From an uncultured Acidovorax sp. (lineage in GTDB: Bacteria; Pseudomonadota; Gammaproteobacteria; Burkholderiales; Burkholderiaceae_C), in the NCBI GenBank assembly GCA_913774955.1, contig CAJYKV010000024.1:310001-374000 (forward strand): a stretch of 64,000 bases of DNA. The letters are read 5' to 3'. The notes beneath the pieces were generated by a model. It saw only the letters and a list, made by a program, of their open reading frames with translations. It was not told the origin of the DNA and did not search any database. The position numbers and the translations under genes are program-made. Positions 37,001-45,212 of the stretch are shown piece after piece (the stretch's first letter is position 1; each line of letters starts with the position of its first letter).

Positions 37001-37698
37001 ACGCCGTTGATCGGCTGGCGGCCGCGGAACCGGCGCAGCAGGTTCAGGAACCCGGACCATGCGGCGCTGTCCTGGTCCGCGTCGCTTTCCTGCGTGGTGT
37101 AGCGGCCGGCCGTGTCCAGCAGCACCGCCTGGTCGGTGAACCACCAGTCGCAGTTGCGCGTGCCGCCCACGCCGCGGATCGACGCCTTGCCGAACTGCGC
37201 GGCGAGCGGGAAATCCAGGCCCGAATTGACCAGCGCCGTGGTCTTGCCGGAGCCGGGCGAGCCGATGATCAGGTACCACGGCAGCTGGTAGACGTAGCGG
37301 CGCGAGAGCCGGCCGAACCAGCCCTGCTCGGTCTGGCCGAAGCGGGTCTTGCCCAGCACGTCGATCGCTTCCTTGAAGCGCTTCTCGAGTTCGGCCACTT
37401 CCTCCTTGCCGGGCCCCGCTTCGGGCGTGGAGGCATCCGAGGCGCCGATGCGCGCCAGTTGCCCCAGCAGCCGGGCGTTCATCTCCTTGGCGCGCCACCA
37501 GCGCACGAGCAGCCGCAGGAACCAGATGCCGAAGATCACCGCGATGATCCAGCCGCGCACCGCCGCGCTTTCCAGCGGCTGATAGGGCTGGATGTACACC
37601 AGCGGGCCGACGAACCAGACCAGCAGGCTGAGCAGGATCAGCCCGCACAGCACCAGCGTGAACCGGTTGAAGAAAAAGTAGAAGATTCTGCGCAGCAT
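34069..37698 (-). CDS. tssM: TssM (IcmF-like), T6SS membrane-complex protein
   Basis: Inner-membrane scaffold of the TssJLM complex (1209 aa). Two N-terminal membrane segments (about 11-36 and 48-66) flank the start, a cytoplasmic NTPase-like domain carries Walker A GSPGSGKT (146-153), and a third membrane helix (LRILQAAGFFALAAGLAGA) near residue 460 leads to a large periplasmic part ending in the TssJ-binding domain. The Walker motif is intact, which is not the case in all systems. It starts 3 bp after tssL. Confidence 0.96.
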   Translation of the reverse strand: MLRRIFYFFFNRFTLVLCGLILLSLLVWFVGPLVYIQPYQPLESAAVRGWIIAVIFGIWFLRLLVRWWRAKEMNARLLGQLARIGASDASTPEAGPGKEEVAELEKRFKEAIDVLGKTRFGQTEQGWFGRLSRRYVYQLPWYLIIGSPGSGKTTALVNSGLDFPLAAQFGKASIRGVGGTRNCDWWFTDQAVLLDTAGRYTTQESDADQDSAAWSGFLNLLRRFRGRQPINGVLVTLSVQELLSGGDAERERLARLIGLRLAELCEGLSIKFPVYVLVTKTDLLSGFNEFFGNMNREERAQVWGFTNPYVEGQAQDDPGLQFKKEFDALADQVNRLLPQRLLTEPDLARRGQIYGLPQQFVGLRDVVQQTLSTIFASSRFKEKPLFRGVYFTSGTQEGMPFDRVLSALSRRFSVSPPAQAAEPRTGSGKSYFIETLLKGVIFNEAGLTGRNAKKERQLRILQAAGFFALAAGLAGATLAWTISHGNNQKYLDEVAAKVPALRQAVEESRDADPDNMVALLPLLNHAEALAVSQRYTGDSPPLSWRYGLLQVPKVQTAADATYMRLLEDAWLPRLARHLRNSLQQASTTNPEASYEALKVYLMLYEPDRFNPRVVKAWMLNEWESTLPPALVQSGMVDQLAHHLDRLMEDRALVSPIPIDQPLVDEVRQRLAQLSPAQRAYSRLKQLLTSGTALPPDFTLVRAAGPEAPQVFTRRSGRPLTQGISGLFTYDGYYGVFAHELPKVTALLAQEETWVLGNAQGQRSVANEVMTGQLAQEVKRLYLMEYAKVWEDFLADVRPVRVASLDQAGEQARLYSSANSSLEQFIRAVARETTLAQKPGSGGSTSSWLGEKINRIKEEQEQLSRLTGKRVNVGGLATSSNLEADLVDFRFREYRRLAASNGSGPAPITASLQVLNEAAAVISSARQQVASGGTVPPSLSPALERVRMEAKRVPPPLNTMYEDLASSTSALVGRDVRATVGSNLNATIGTFCRRAIGGRYPFTRGSASDVTTDDFASLFAPGGMMDEFFRTNLQPMVDISTTPWRFRQGVDGTPVGGSAALASFQRAATIRDVYFRAGGKVPSIRMDIKPLEMDASISQLVLDIDGEVLRYQHGPQIPKSMVWPGTRGTGQVRLQVTTGGAENTGLVTEGPWALHRFFDKAQILPGNTPERFVAAFDIGGRKLRFEVTSGSVFNPFRLKAMEDFACPGNL

Positions 37699-37701
37699 GT
37701 T

Positions 37702-39054
37702 TTAGTTCTTCGGTGTGCCGGGGGCGGACGGGCCCGCGGGCGCCGGGCCCGGGGTCAGCTGCAGTTCGGCGTCGCGCGCCTGCGGCGGCACCAGCAGCAC
37801 GATCTCCACGCGGCGGTTCAGCGCGCGGCCCTCGGGCGTCGAGTTCGGTGCGATCGGGTCGCTTTCGGCGCGGCCTTCTGCCTTCAGGCGCGTGCCGTCG
37901 GTGATCGACCGCTGCAGCATCGCCGACACGGCCTGCGCCCGCTCCTGCGATAGATGCCAGTTGGACGGATAGCGCGCCGTGCGGATCGGCTGGTTGTCGG
38001 TGTAGCCGTTGACGACCACCTTGCCCGACACCTCGTTGAGCGCGGCGGCGACGCGCTGGATCACCGCCACGTAGCGTGGCTTCACCTCGGTGGAGGCCGG
38101 CTCGAACAGGCCGTCGCCGCGCAGCGTGACGATGCTGCGGTCCGGCTGGTCGCTGACTTCCACCAGGCCCTCGCGGATCTCGGGCTCCAGGAACTGGCGC
38201 AGCCGGGGCTTGGGCGGCGCGACGGCGGCCACCGTGGGCATCTTTGGCAGGCGAATGCCGTTGATGGCGGCGAACAGCTCGTCCGATTGCGATGCCAGCC
38301 GGTAGTTGAACCACAGGAAGATCAGGAACGCGATCAGCAGCGTCAGCGCCGCCGCGACCCAGAACGGCACCAGGCTCCAGGGCGGCACAGCCGCGCGCTG
38401 CACGCCGCGCCAGTGCAGCGACAGCGCCCCGCTGCGGTCGCCGCGTGTGCTCTCGATGACTTGCAGCAACCTCGCCTTCAGGCTCTCCAGCTGGCTGCGC
38501 CCGTTGTCGATGACGTGATAGCGCCCCTCGAAGCCGAGCATCAGGCAGAAGTACATCAGCTCGATCAGGTCGATGTGCTGGTGCGGCGTCTGCACGAGCT
38601 TCGACAGCAGCTGGAAGAACTTCTCGCCGCCCCAGGTTTCGTTGTGCAGCGCGACCAGCAGGCTGTACTGCGGCCACACGCCCGAGCCGCCCCACGGCGT
38701 CTGCGCGGCCGCCTCGTCGATCGCGGTGCAGATGCAGTAGCGCGCGCCGATGATGGTTTCCATCGGCACGCCCGCGCTGCCGGCGCGGCTCTCGAACTGG
38801 CGGATGCATTCCAGCAGGTAGTGCTGGAACGCCGCCGGATCGGGGTTGGTCGCCATGCGGCGGATCTGCGGAATCAGGTTGAGCAGCGTGTTGGCGGCGG
38901 CCACGAGCGGGTTGCCGCCGCTCACGATGTCGGGCAGGCCCGAGGCCTTGGGCTGCCCCGTGGATGCGTCGGGATCGCCCGGCGGCTGGGCCGCGGGCGC
39001 CGGCCCCGGCGAGGCGCCGAACTGGTCGGAGGCGAAGACGTTGGAGTTCTGCAT
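37702..39054 (-). CDS. tssL: TssL with peptidoglycan-binding OmpA domain
   Basis: Inner-membrane TssL (450 aa from MQNSNVFASD). The cytoplasmic DotU domain spans about 45-220 (FQHYLLECIRQFE, ATAIDEA-like TAIDEAAAQTPWG), a membrane helix 228-250, then a periplasmic OmpA-like domain (about 305-422) with VNGYTDNQP and NRRVEIVLL. The fused OmpA domain marks a specialised TssL that anchors the membrane complex directly to the cell wall, where other systems use a separate TagL. Begins 14 bp after tssK. Confidence 0.94.
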   Translation of the reverse strand: MQNSNVFASDQFGASPGPAPAAQPPGDPDASTGQPKASGLPDIVSGGNPLVAAANTLLNLIPQIRRMATNPDPAAFQHYLLECIRQFESRAGSAGVPMETIIGARYCICTAIDEAAAQTPWGGSGVWPQYSLLVALHNETWGGEKFFQLLSKLVQTPHQHIDLIELMYFCLMLGFEGRYHVIDNGRSQLESLKARLLQVIESTRGDRSGALSLHWRGVQRAAVPPWSLVPFWVAAALTLLIAFLIFLWFNYRLASQSDELFAAINGIRLPKMPTVAAVAPPKPRLRQFLEPEIREGLVEVSDQPDRSIVTLRGDGLFEPASTEVKPRYVAVIQRVAAALNEVSGKVVVNGYTDNQPIRTARYPSNWHLSQERAQAVSAMLQRSITDGTRLKAEGRAESDPIAPNSTPEGRALNRRVEIVLLVPPQARDAELQLTPGPAPAGPSAPGTPKN

Positions 39055-39068
39055 GGACGTTGCCGCTT

Positions 39069-40403
39069 TCAGCGCCGGATGGCCCACATCTCGAGCTGCA
39101 GTTCAGGGAAGCCCCCCGAGACGTGCAGCGCCAGACCGCCCGAGTTCTGCAGCTGGCGCCACAGGTCGTGCCCCGTGTCGAGCTCGAAATACGAATAGCC
39201 CGCGTGGTAGGGAATCTCGCGCGGGGCCACCGGCAGCGAGCGCAGCGGCACGCCGGGCAGGTGCAGGTTCACGAGGTCGCGGATGCGCTCCACCGGCCCC
39301 ATCTTGATCTGCGTGGGGAAGTGCGCGCGCAGGAACTCCACGGCCGTCTGCGCATGCACGGCGAGCACGAAGTCGCAGCTGGTGAGCAGTTCGGTGCTGG
39401 GGATGAGCGCCACGTGGACACCGTACTGGCGCTCCTGCAGCTCGATCTGGATCGCGTTCTGCTCCAGCACCGACGACAGGCCGCGCCGCAGCTCCAGCAT
39501 GAGCGGCAGGAAGCAGCTGCGCAGGTCGTCGTGGTCGTACGTGGGCATGGCCGCCGGGCGGCGCTGCTCGCGCGTGAAGGTGGCCAGCTCGCCGGCCATC
39601 TTGAGGAGGTCGTCGAACAGCCGCTCGGGATGGATGGCACGCACGCGCACCCAGTGCTCCACCGCGGGCTCCCAGCGGTTCAGGAACTGCAGCATCAGGA
39701 AGTCGCCCACCTCGCCCACGCCGCCCCGGCCGGGCTGGCTGAGGCGCTCTTCCAACGCCGCGCCGCGCTGGCGCAGCAGGCCGAAAAGCTCGCGGCAAAA
39801 GACCGCCAGGCCCGAGATTTCCGAGTTGTTGACCACCGTGGGGATGAAGGAGGGGTCCAGCATCACCGAGCCGTCGGCCCGGCGCTCCACCACCTGCGCG
39901 ACCGGCAGGCTGACCCAGCCGTCGGTCACGTCCTGCGCGGCGCGCAGCGAGAGCTGGATCTTGCCGATCTGCACCTCGGCGGCCTGCGCGCCCACGTCGT
40001 TGACGTCCGGCACCTCGGCCACTTCCGCGGCATAGCGCACCGACGCGCCGCCGGCCCCGCCGAGCGTCACCTCGGCCCCGGCGCGGCGCCGCATCGGCAG
40101 GGCCAGGTGGATGACGGTGTCCTTCACGTCCTTGCCGATCGCGAGTGCGGCGGGCGCCTCGTCATGGCCCGGGCAGCTGAACGGCGTGCCGTCCGGCAGC
40201 ACCCCCTCGGCCGACAGCAGCCCGACCTTGCCCAGGCCCAGCAGCTCGGTGTCGAGCGCGAGCCGGGAGAAGCCCCAGAAGAAGAACTGGGCGGGCAACG
40301 TGCGCGACTGCACGAGGAAATCGGTGAAACGGTCCTGTTGCTGGAAATGCTGGGGGCGGAGGAACATGCCCTCGGCCCAGACGACCTTGCGCTGCCAAAC
40401 CAT
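39069..40403 (-). CDS. tssK: TssK, T6SS baseplate-membrane connector
   Basis: A 444-aa TssK (MVWQRKVVWAEGMFLRPQHF) that links the baseplate wedge to the TssL/TssM complex as trimers, related to phage receptor-binding proteins. Motifs GMFLRPQHFQQQDRF and HAGYSYFELD are typical. Length normal. Lies between tssJ and tssL with short spacers. Confidence 0.96.
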   Translation of the reverse strand: MVWQRKVVWAEGMFLRPQHFQQQDRFTDFLVQSRTLPAQFFFWGFSRLALDTELLGLGKVGLLSAEGVLPDGTPFSCPGHDEAPAALAIGKDVKDTVIHLALPMRRRAGAEVTLGGAGGASVRYAAEVAEVPDVNDVGAQAAEVQIGKIQLSLRAAQDVTDGWVSLPVAQVVERRADGSVMLDPSFIPTVVNNSEISGLAVFCRELFGLLRQRGAALEERLSQPGRGGVGEVGDFLMLQFLNRWEPAVEHWVRVRAIHPERLFDDLLKMAGELATFTREQRRPAAMPTYDHDDLRSCFLPLMLELRRGLSSVLEQNAIQIELQERQYGVHVALIPSTELLTSCDFVLAVHAQTAVEFLRAHFPTQIKMGPVERIRDLVNLHLPGVPLRSLPVAPREIPYHAGYSYFELDTGHDLWRQLQNSGGLALHVSGGFPELQLEMWAIRR

Positions 40404-40442
40404 GATCGATGCGAGGCTTTCGTTCTTGTCGGTGTTGTTCTG

Positions 40443-41006
40443 TTACGGGGCGGGCTGGATCTTCACGGCGTCCTTGCCCACCGTGATGCGGTAGAGCACG
40501 GGCTTGAGCCGTTCGGTCTCGCCCAGGCCCCACCAGCGGCGGCGCATCTCCACGGAGTTCGGCGCGCCGGCGGTCGCGCGCCAGGTGCTGCGCTCCAGGT
40601 CGCGGTAGCCCGCGAACACGGCGAAGGTGCGTACATCCGCGCTGCCCTTGCGCTCGATCGTGCGGCGCTCGCCGGGCTGCAGCAGGATTTCGTCGCGCCG
40701 CACGAAATCGGCGCCCAGCTGGGCTTCGTCCTTGTCCTGCAGGTCGAGGTAGCTCGCGCGGTCGAACGCCGCGCCGGCGCGCAGTTCGTAGATCCGCAGC
40801 AGGATCGGCTTGGGCGTGCCGTGCATGTCCGGGTTGATGCCGGGGTCCGCGGTGATCTCGAACACCGCGGGCGGCACGGCCGTCGGGGCTTCCTGCGGCC
40901 GGTTCAGGTTGCTGATCATGCCGCAGCCCGCCAGCAGCAGGCCGGCCGCCGTTGCGGCCACTGCCGTGCCGACCGATCCCTTCCGTACCATCGCATCCCG
41001 GTGCAT
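40443..41006 (-). CDS. tssJ: TssJ, T6SS outer-membrane lipoprotein
   Basis: A 187-aa lipoprotein. The chosen start MHRDAMVRKG gives a signal II peptide ending LLLAGCGM, with the lipidated cysteine at about residue 28. The mature part has PILLRIYELRAGAAFDRA and the DEILLQPGE segment typical of TssJ (SciN). It anchors TssM to the outer membrane. Gene order pppA-tssJ-tssK-tssL-tssM is as expected. Confidence 0.93.
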   Translation of the reverse strand: MHRDAMVRKGSVGTAVAATAAGLLLAGCGMISNLNRPQEAPTAVPPAVFEITADPGINPDMHGTPKPILLRIYELRAGAAFDRASYLDLQDKDEAQLGADFVRRDEILLQPGERRTIERKGSADVRTFAVFAGYRDLERSTWRATAGAPNSVEMRRRWWGLGETERLKPVLYRITVGKDAVKIQPAP

Positions 41007-41049
41007 AGTCGACTCCCTTCGATTCGGTGAAACATGCGTCGGCGGCGCG

Positions 41050-41841
41050 TCAGGCCCCGCCGTCCTCGCTGGCCGCGACCCACACGGCCAGCGCGCTGAA
41101 GTTGTCCTGGTACGACCGCGCCTGGGCGCGCACGGCCGCTTCCATCTGCTCCAGCCATTCCTGCGGGGACTGGCTGTGGCGCAGGGTGTTTTCCATCTGC
41201 TCGTCGTGCAGGCCCTCCCACAGCCCGTCCGAGCAGAGCAGGAACGCATCGCCCGCCGCCAGCTCGACCGGCCTCGGCAGCACCGTGGGCGGAATCTGCG
41301 ACTCCGCTCCGATCGCACCGGCCAGCACGCTGCGGTTGGGCAGGCGGCGCGGGTCCTCGTTGCGGTACACGCCCGCATGCAGCAGCTGCTGCACCACGCT
41401 GTGGTCTTCGGTGATCTGCCGCACCTTCTGGTCGCGGAACCAATAGAGCCGCGAATCGCCCCAGTGGGCCCAGAGCGCGCGGCCCGTCTTGCGGTCGATG
41501 CACAGCAGCACCACGGTGGCGCTCATGTGCTTGCGCGAAATCGACAGCGGTTGCGCGCCCGCCACGGCATGCTCGGCCAGGGAGATGAGCGAGGCGAGGC
41601 CGGCCGGCGCGAACAGCGGGTTGTGCCCGAAGCCCTCCAGCACCGCGTTCACCGTGATGCGCGCGGCCAGGCCGCCGTGGCCGTGCCCACCGGCACCATC
41701 GGCCAGCACGCAGCACAGCCCGCGGTGGCCCATGTCCACCAGGCCGAGAAAATCCTCGTTCACCTCCCGCGCCCCCTTGTCGGAGAGCGAGGCCGCCATC
41801 ACCCGGAGCCGGAATTCGTCGCCTGCGATGTGGAAGATCAC
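41050..41841 (-). CDS. pppA: PppA, PP2C-type phosphatase of the T6SS
   Basis: A 263-aa PP2C phosphatase. The GTG start at 41841 overlaps the fha stop (GTGA); the ATG at residue 15 is an alternative. All metal-binding motifs are present: REVNEDF, VLADGAGGHGHGG, AHWGDSRLYWF, CSDGLWEGL and QDNFSALAV. In known systems PppA removes phosphate from Fha and counteracts PpkA, resetting the apparatus. The direct overlap with fha supports that role. Confidence 0.92.
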   Translation of the reverse strand: MIFHIAGDEFRLRVMAASLSDKGAREVNEDFLGLVDMGHRGLCCVLADGAGGHGHGGLAARITVNAVLEGFGHNPLFAPAGLASLISLAEHAVAGAQPLSISRKHMSATVVLLCIDRKTGRALWAHWGDSRLYWFRDQKVRQITEDHSVVQQLLHAGVYRNEDPRRLPNRSVLAGAIGAESQIPPTVLPRPVELAAGDAFLLCSDGLWEGLHDEQMENTLRHSQSPQEWLEQMEAAVRAQARSYQDNFSALAVWVAASEDGGA

Positions 41842-44570
41842 GTCCGGGCCTTTGCCGCCGCCTCGGCGTTTTCGTAGGCCTCCAGGAAGGCCTGGCCGGA
41901 GAACGCGGCCAGATCGTCCTCGGCGCCGCGCCGGATCTCGGCGAAGCTGCGCTTGTACTCGTCCCACAGGGCGGCCTTGCGGCTGGTGGCCGACAGCATC
42001 CCGAACACGCCGCCGGTCACGTCCGTGCGCTGCTCCAGCATCGAGGGATCGAAGCGCTCCAGCGCCTCCGCATAGGCGGCACGCAGGCCCGCCATCAGCG
42101 CCACCTGGTGCACGCGCAGATCGTCATAGGCCTCTTCCATGGCGGGGATCGGCTTCATGAAGCCGGGGAAGTTCTGCCCGATCATCTGCATCACCACGCC
42201 TTCGGACGTCGGCAGGAACTTCAGCGGGTTGTTGGCCCCGGAAGAAATCACCGTCACGCCCGCACGGAACTCGCGCTTGATCTCCGAGCGCGCGGCCAGC
42301 AGATCGATCGTGCCCTGCACGGCCACGCGGAACGCCTCGCCGAAGGAGCGCATGAACTCCGGGCTGAGCCGCTGCGGCTCGACTTTCTTCGACAGCACGC
42401 CCGCCCCTTCCAGGAAGGCGGCGATCAGCGACTGCAGTTCGGCGGGCGACGCCGCCTCCAGCTCCGGCAGCATGGGCGCGAGCGGTGAGCGTGCCGCCGT
42501 GGCGGGCTGGCCCGGCCATTCCTGCGCGCTGGCCGCGGTGACCGTAGTGGCCGCCGGAGGCGGGACCGGCGCAGGAGCAGCCGCTGGCGCATCCACCAGC
42601 GGCGCCGCAGGCGCAGACGTGGGCGTGGACATGGACGTGGGCGGCACGGGAGGTGTCGACGCCGATGGCCGGGCCCCGGTAAACCCACTTCCGCCAGACA
42701 GCATGCCGGAGCCTTCGAGGCCCAGCCCCCCGATCGGAAGCGCCTGCGCACCCGGATGGGCGGACGCGGCACTCTGGCCGGAACCGAAGGGCGAAGCCGC
42801 CGTCAGGGCCGGCGCTGCGGGCCAGTCGCCCTCCGCCGTGCCCGCATGGCCGGCGGCATCCGCCCCGGGCGCCGTGTCCACCAACGGCCAGTCCAGGCGG
42901 TCCGCCGATGCGGCTTCGGATCCGAACGCGCCGAGGTCCAGTCCTTCCACGCGCAGCAGTCCTTCCAGGGGCGCGGCCGGAGAGGCCACGGCGGATGCCG
43001 CGCCCGCCATGGACGGGCCCGCGGCAGACAGCTGCGTACCCGAAGGGGGCTGGGAGGCCAAGGACAATCCGGCCCCCGGCCCGCCCACGGCGGCAGGCTG
43101 TGGAATCGGATTTGGAATCGGAAGCGGAGGCAGCGGCGCATGGCCCTCCGGAGGCTTCGCGGCCGAAGCCTCGTGGCCCCCTTCCTGCATCGGAACGCCC
43201 TTGGGCAGGCTGAATGACTGGGACAGGTCCGACCCCAGCGCGACCGCGCCGCGCTCCGGGTCGTGCAGCGCCGGCCCGGACGCCCCGCCGAAGAGCCGGA
43301 GCGGGTCCAGTTCGCTGCGTGGGTCCAGCCCCTTGGGCAGACCGGCGTGCGAGGGGTTGTCCATGTCGTGCGCGAACTTCGTGCCGCTGGCCGGCAGCGA
43401 CTGCAGCAGTTCGTCGTGGCGCAGATTGGCGATCTCGCTCAGGCTCTTGCCCTGCAGGCCGCCGCCCCAGACGTCCTTCTTCTCCTCACCCCGCCGCGGA
43501 TCGGCAGCGAACAGGTCGAAATCCTCCGGAATGACCAGCGCTCGGGGGCCTGCCGCGGACTTCGCCGCCGCGGGCACCGGAGCGTCCGCTGCCGCACCCG
43601 GTGCACCAGGAATGCCCGGCACGCCCCACGGCGACACGGCCTGCGCCGGCGTGCCGGGCCCACCGGAGCCCAGGTCCACCGGCAGCGCTCCGGCCCCGGC
43701 CGGCGCTGCCGGCGGCAGGGCGGGCGACACGGCTTCTGCGGGAGCGAAAGAGGGACGTGCCGGCTCCGGACTACCCGCCGGCGGCACGCCGGACAGCAGG
43801 GGCAGCCCGGTGATCGGCACGGGCATGGCGTCCGGGCCGGAGGCGACGGAGGCGGAGGCGACCGGGGCCACCGCGGGCTGCGGCGCGCGGACGGGCACGG
43901 GGCTGGCCGGCGACTCCACCCGCCCCAGCATCGCGAAGGGGTTGTCGTCGTCTTCGGCCGCCGGGAAGGTCTCCACGGGGCTCTGCAGCGGTCGGCCGGC
44001 GGCAGGCTGCGCGGGGCTTGAGGGCGGAGCCTCGAAAAGGGCCGCGGGCGGAGGGACGTAGGCGGCTGGTGCGACATCCTCCAAAATGTCCGCCACGGCC
44101 GGAACGGCCTGCGGAAGGGCCACGGCCGCCGCGGCGTGTGCGGGATCCGCCACCGGGGCGCTCGCCCGGGCAGGTGCCGCAGCCGGGGCATCGGCCGGAA
44201 CGGCCACCGGAGACGGCGCCGGCGCCGGCACGGGCGCCACGAACGGCGCGCCCGGCACGACGGAGTACAGCGTGTACGGTCCGATGCGAACCTCGTCGCC
44301 GACTGAAAGCTTCACCTCCTCGCCGGAGCGGACCTCCCCGCCTGCCACGAAGATCGAGCGGCGCTCGCAGAGGTTGGCGATGTACGCGGCCTCGGACTCC
44401 ATGCGCACCATCGCATGCACGCGCGCCACACCGGCATCGGTATCGGGCAGCACGAGCTTGTTCTGCCCGCCGCGGCCGATTGTTCCGCCCGCCACCCCGA
44501 ACACCGCCGCCCAGAGGCGGTCCACCTCGCCGTCGGCCTGCCGCACGACCCTGAGTTCGACCTTATCCAT
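41838..44570 (-). CDS. tagH: Fha (TagH), FHA-domain scaffold of the T6SS
   Basis: A 910-aa protein. The N-terminal FHA domain (about 1-110) has TIGRGGQNKLVLPD and the phospho-peptide loop ARVHAMV, with arginine and histidine kept where the canonical SRxHA motif has a serine. The C-terminal ~190 residues form the T6SS-type Fha domain (NNPLKFLPTSEGVVM, GFMKPIPAMEEAYDDL). Between them lie about 580-600 residues of Ala/Pro/Gly/Ser-rich sequence with few charged or aromatic residues, far longer than in P. aeruginosa Fha1 (roughly 500 aa in all). It is the presumed PpkA/PppA substrate. Confidence 0.92.
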   Translation of the reverse strand: MDKVELRVVRQADGEVDRLWAAVFGVAGGTIGRGGQNKLVLPDTDAGVARVHAMVRMESEAAYIANLCERRSIFVAGGEVRSGEEVKLSVGDEVRIGPYTLYSVVPGAPFVAPVPAPAPSPVAVPADAPAAAPARASAPVADPAHAAAAVALPQAVPAVADILEDVAPAAYVPPPAALFEAPPSSPAQPAAGRPLQSPVETFPAAEDDDNPFAMLGRVESPASPVPVRAPQPAVAPVASASVASGPDAMPVPITGLPLLSGVPPAGSPEPARPSFAPAEAVSPALPPAAPAGAGALPVDLGSGGPGTPAQAVSPWGVPGIPGAPGAAADAPVPAAAKSAAGPRALVIPEDFDLFAADPRRGEEKKDVWGGGLQGKSLSEIANLRHDELLQSLPASGTKFAHDMDNPSHAGLPKGLDPRSELDPLRLFGGASGPALHDPERGAVALGSDLSQSFSLPKGVPMQEGGHEASAAKPPEGHAPLPPLPIPNPIPQPAAVGGPGAGLSLASQPPSGTQLSAAGPSMAGAASAVASPAAPLEGLLRVEGLDLGAFGSEAASADRLDWPLVDTAPGADAAGHAGTAEGDWPAAPALTAASPFGSGQSAASAHPGAQALPIGGLGLEGSGMLSGGSGFTGARPSASTPPVPPTSMSTPTSAPAAPLVDAPAAAPAPVPPPAATTVTAASAQEWPGQPATAARSPLAPMLPELEAASPAELQSLIAAFLEGAGVLSKKVEPQRLSPEFMRSFGEAFRVAVQGTIDLLAARSEIKREFRAGVTVISSGANNPLKFLPTSEGVVMQMIGQNFPGFMKPIPAMEEAYDDLRVHQVALMAGLRAAYAEALERFDPSMLEQRTDVTGGVFGMLSATSRKAALWDEYKRSFAEIRRGAEDDLAAFSGQAFLEAYENAEAAAKART

Positions 44571-44591
44571 GTTGATTGCAGCCCGCGCGGC

Positions 44592-45098
44592 TCATGGCGT
44601 CTTCTTGGCGGGCGCGGCGCGCTTGCTGCGCGCAGCGGCGGCGGCAGCCGCGGCACGCGCGGCGAGGAACTCCTTGCCCCAGACCGGATGCCCCTTCTCG
44701 ACATCGCTCAACTGGAAGTTCGGATCGAGCTGCAGCGCCGACTCGAACGTCTGGCGGCACTGGCGCAGCCGTCCGGAGGCGCAATGGCTGAAAGCAATGA
44801 ACTTGTAGGCCTTGATCTGCGAGGCGACCGGCAGCTCGGGCGCCGTGCTCAGCGGCGTCAGCGCCGCGATGGCCTCGTCGTAGCGGCCGTCGGTGTAGAC
44901 GTCGACCGCCTGCGACAGGGCCTCTTCCTTCAGCGTGGCCGGGTCCTTCTGCTTCGCGGCATCCTTTCCGTCCGCCGTCCCTGCCTCGGCCGCAGCCTGC
45001 CCGCCGCCGGCACCTTCGCCCGCTGGCGGGGTCTGGCATCCGCCGAGCAGCACGCCTGCCAGGCAGGCCACCCCAATGAGCTTCGTCGTAGTTCCCAT
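44592..45098 (-). CDS. TssQ-like T6SS-associated lipoprotein
   Basis: A 168-aa lipoprotein with a strong ribosome site (GAGGAGAGC) before MGTTTKLIGV. The signal II peptide ends VLLGGCQT (cysteine near residue 21). After an Ala/Gly/Lys linker a TPR-like helical pair appears (ALSQAVDVYTDGRYDEAIAA and FSHCASGRLRQCRQTFESAL), then a Lys/Ala-rich tail. I link it from memory to the TssQ family of T6SS-associated lipoproteins. Its position between ppkA and fha suggests a role in signalling or outer-membrane docking, not in the core. Confidence 0.72.
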   Translation of the reverse strand: MGTTTKLIGVACLAGVLLGGCQTPPAGEGAGGGQAAAEAGTADGKDAAKQKDPATLKEEALSQAVDVYTDGRYDEAIAALTPLSTAPELPVASQIKAYKFIAFSHCASGRLRQCRQTFESALQLDPNFQLSDVEKGHPVWGKEFLAARAAAAAAAARSKRAAPAKKTP

Positions 45099-45212
45099 GC
45101 TCTCCTCGTCAAAATGGCAGGTGGCCGTCCGGCCTGCGGCCACGGGCCGCCGTCTGCTGATCGTCCATGCACCGTCCGCCGCGTGCCAGGCCTGGCCGCG
45201 GCAGCCGGGCCG

